Assembly (NCBI GenBank): GCA_039819095.1
Contig: JBCBSP010000011.1
Span: forward strand, 8,331 to 72,330
From: JBCBSP01 sp039819095
GTDB lineage: Bacteria; Pseudomonadota; Alphaproteobacteria; Caulobacterales; Maricaulaceae
Length of the DNA: 64,000 nt
Direction: 5' to 3'
The notes beneath the pieces were generated by a model, which saw only the letters and a program-made list of their open reading frames with translations, was not told the origin of the DNA and did not search any database. Positions within the stretch are counted from its first letter, which is position 1, and each line of letters opens with the position of its first letter. Below are positions 63,722 through 64,000 of the stretch, piece by piece. A program made the translations under genes and the position numbers.

Positions 63722-64000
63722 TCAGGGGAAACGGTTAGGTAGCCGATTCCCAGCTGCGAGCCTACGCCTCTTAAGGCGCGGATGATCGAGGCTGGCCTGT
63801 CCGGTGGTCTGCCAGATGTGAGGATAGGCCGCCGCCGGCATGCCGAACTCGTCATACGCCATCAGCGCTGAGCGGGCGCCCGCATCGTCGGAATGGGCCA
63901 CGATGGAGCCGCGTTCGTCCGCATGCAGCCATTCGCGGCTGGGCGAGCCCGTGTCGAGGCCCGTATACTGCACCAGCGGCTCGTCCACGCCGGGGCCGAA
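63722..64000 (-). CDS. C-terminal part of an RHS-repeat protein, runs off the window
   Basis: The frame is open to the right window edge. It reads G-P-G-V-D-E-P-L-V-Q-Y, then EWLHADERGSIVAHSD, then YDEFGMPA, which are RHS/YD-repeat core elements. After TTGQASLD the usual Y-x-A-R and RFLQTDP core end is missing and the frame ends in a basic, unrelated tail at 63722. The full gene lies mostly outside. A broken or replaced C-terminus is probable but cannot be decided here. Confidence 0.6.
   Translation of the reverse strand, partial: FGPGVDEPLVQYTGLDTGSPSREWLHADERGSIVAHSDDAGARSALMAYDEFGMPAAAYPHIWQTTGQASLDHPRLKRRRLAAGNRLPNRFP

Overview
The window is GC-rich, gene-dense chromosomal DNA from an alphaproteobacterium of the Caulobacterales/Hyphomonadales type (Maricaulis, Oceanicaulis or Hyphomonas-like). 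The reasons are the cell-cycle regulators CtrA, ChpT, SciP and FlbD in one window, the Caulobacter-like operon order fliF-fliG-fliH-fliN-flbD-flhA, and a cluster of GANTC (CcrM-type) sites in front of ctrA. The genus assignment is inference. No tRNA, rRNA, CRISPR array, insertion sequence or prophage was seen.

Layout. 1-17.8 kb is mostly housekeeping: a truncated MFS exporter, a lipoprotein, RlmJ, an S10 peptidase, a two-part sodium/solute symporter, a TadG-like von Willebrand protein, an AlaC-type aminotransferase, an SSF/PAS hybrid histidine kinase, RsgA, a thiolase and MnmA. 17.8-25.4 kb is the late flagellar block: flgK-flgL on the minus strand and fliK-flgD-flgE on the plus strand, diverging from a 476 bp region with two facing-away sigma54 promoter candidates and an IHF-like site. 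25.4-35.6 kb carries sciP, then the early operon fliF-fliG-fliH-fliN-flbD-flhA-flhF-flhG. 35.6-39 kb is a haem/iron uptake pair (DUF6607-like lipoprotein and TonB receptor). 39-44.1 kb holds fliI-fliJ, a divergent KamA-family radical SAM gene, ctrA and a TPR protein. 44.1-50.5 kb is a minus-strand run chpT, cheA, cheW, cheY, cheB, cheR. 50.5-64 kb holds an M23 peptidase, a hydrolase/aldo-keto reductase pair facing a halohydrin-dehalogenase-like protein, clpB, a retropepsin-PDZ protein, a DUF4167 protein, prmC-prfA, an M15 peptidase, a LOG protein, an ArsC-like protein and a fragment of an RHS protein.

How the genes work together. ChpT passes phosphate from CckA (not in this window) to CtrA; CtrA is expected to switch on class II flagellar genes such as fliF; SciP restrains CtrA-driven transcription; FlbD, made in the fliF operon, activates the sigma54 promoters of the later hook genes. 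Flagellar export (FliI, FliJ, FliH, FlhA), placement (FlhF, FlhG) and chemotaxis control lie close by, so much of the motility cascade and part of its cell-cycle control sit in about 33 kb.

The most interesting single item is the protein at 54382-55140. It has the halohydrin dehalogenase nucleophile-pocket motif T-x4-Y-x-G and the catalytic Ser and Arg, but proline where the catalytic tyrosine should be.
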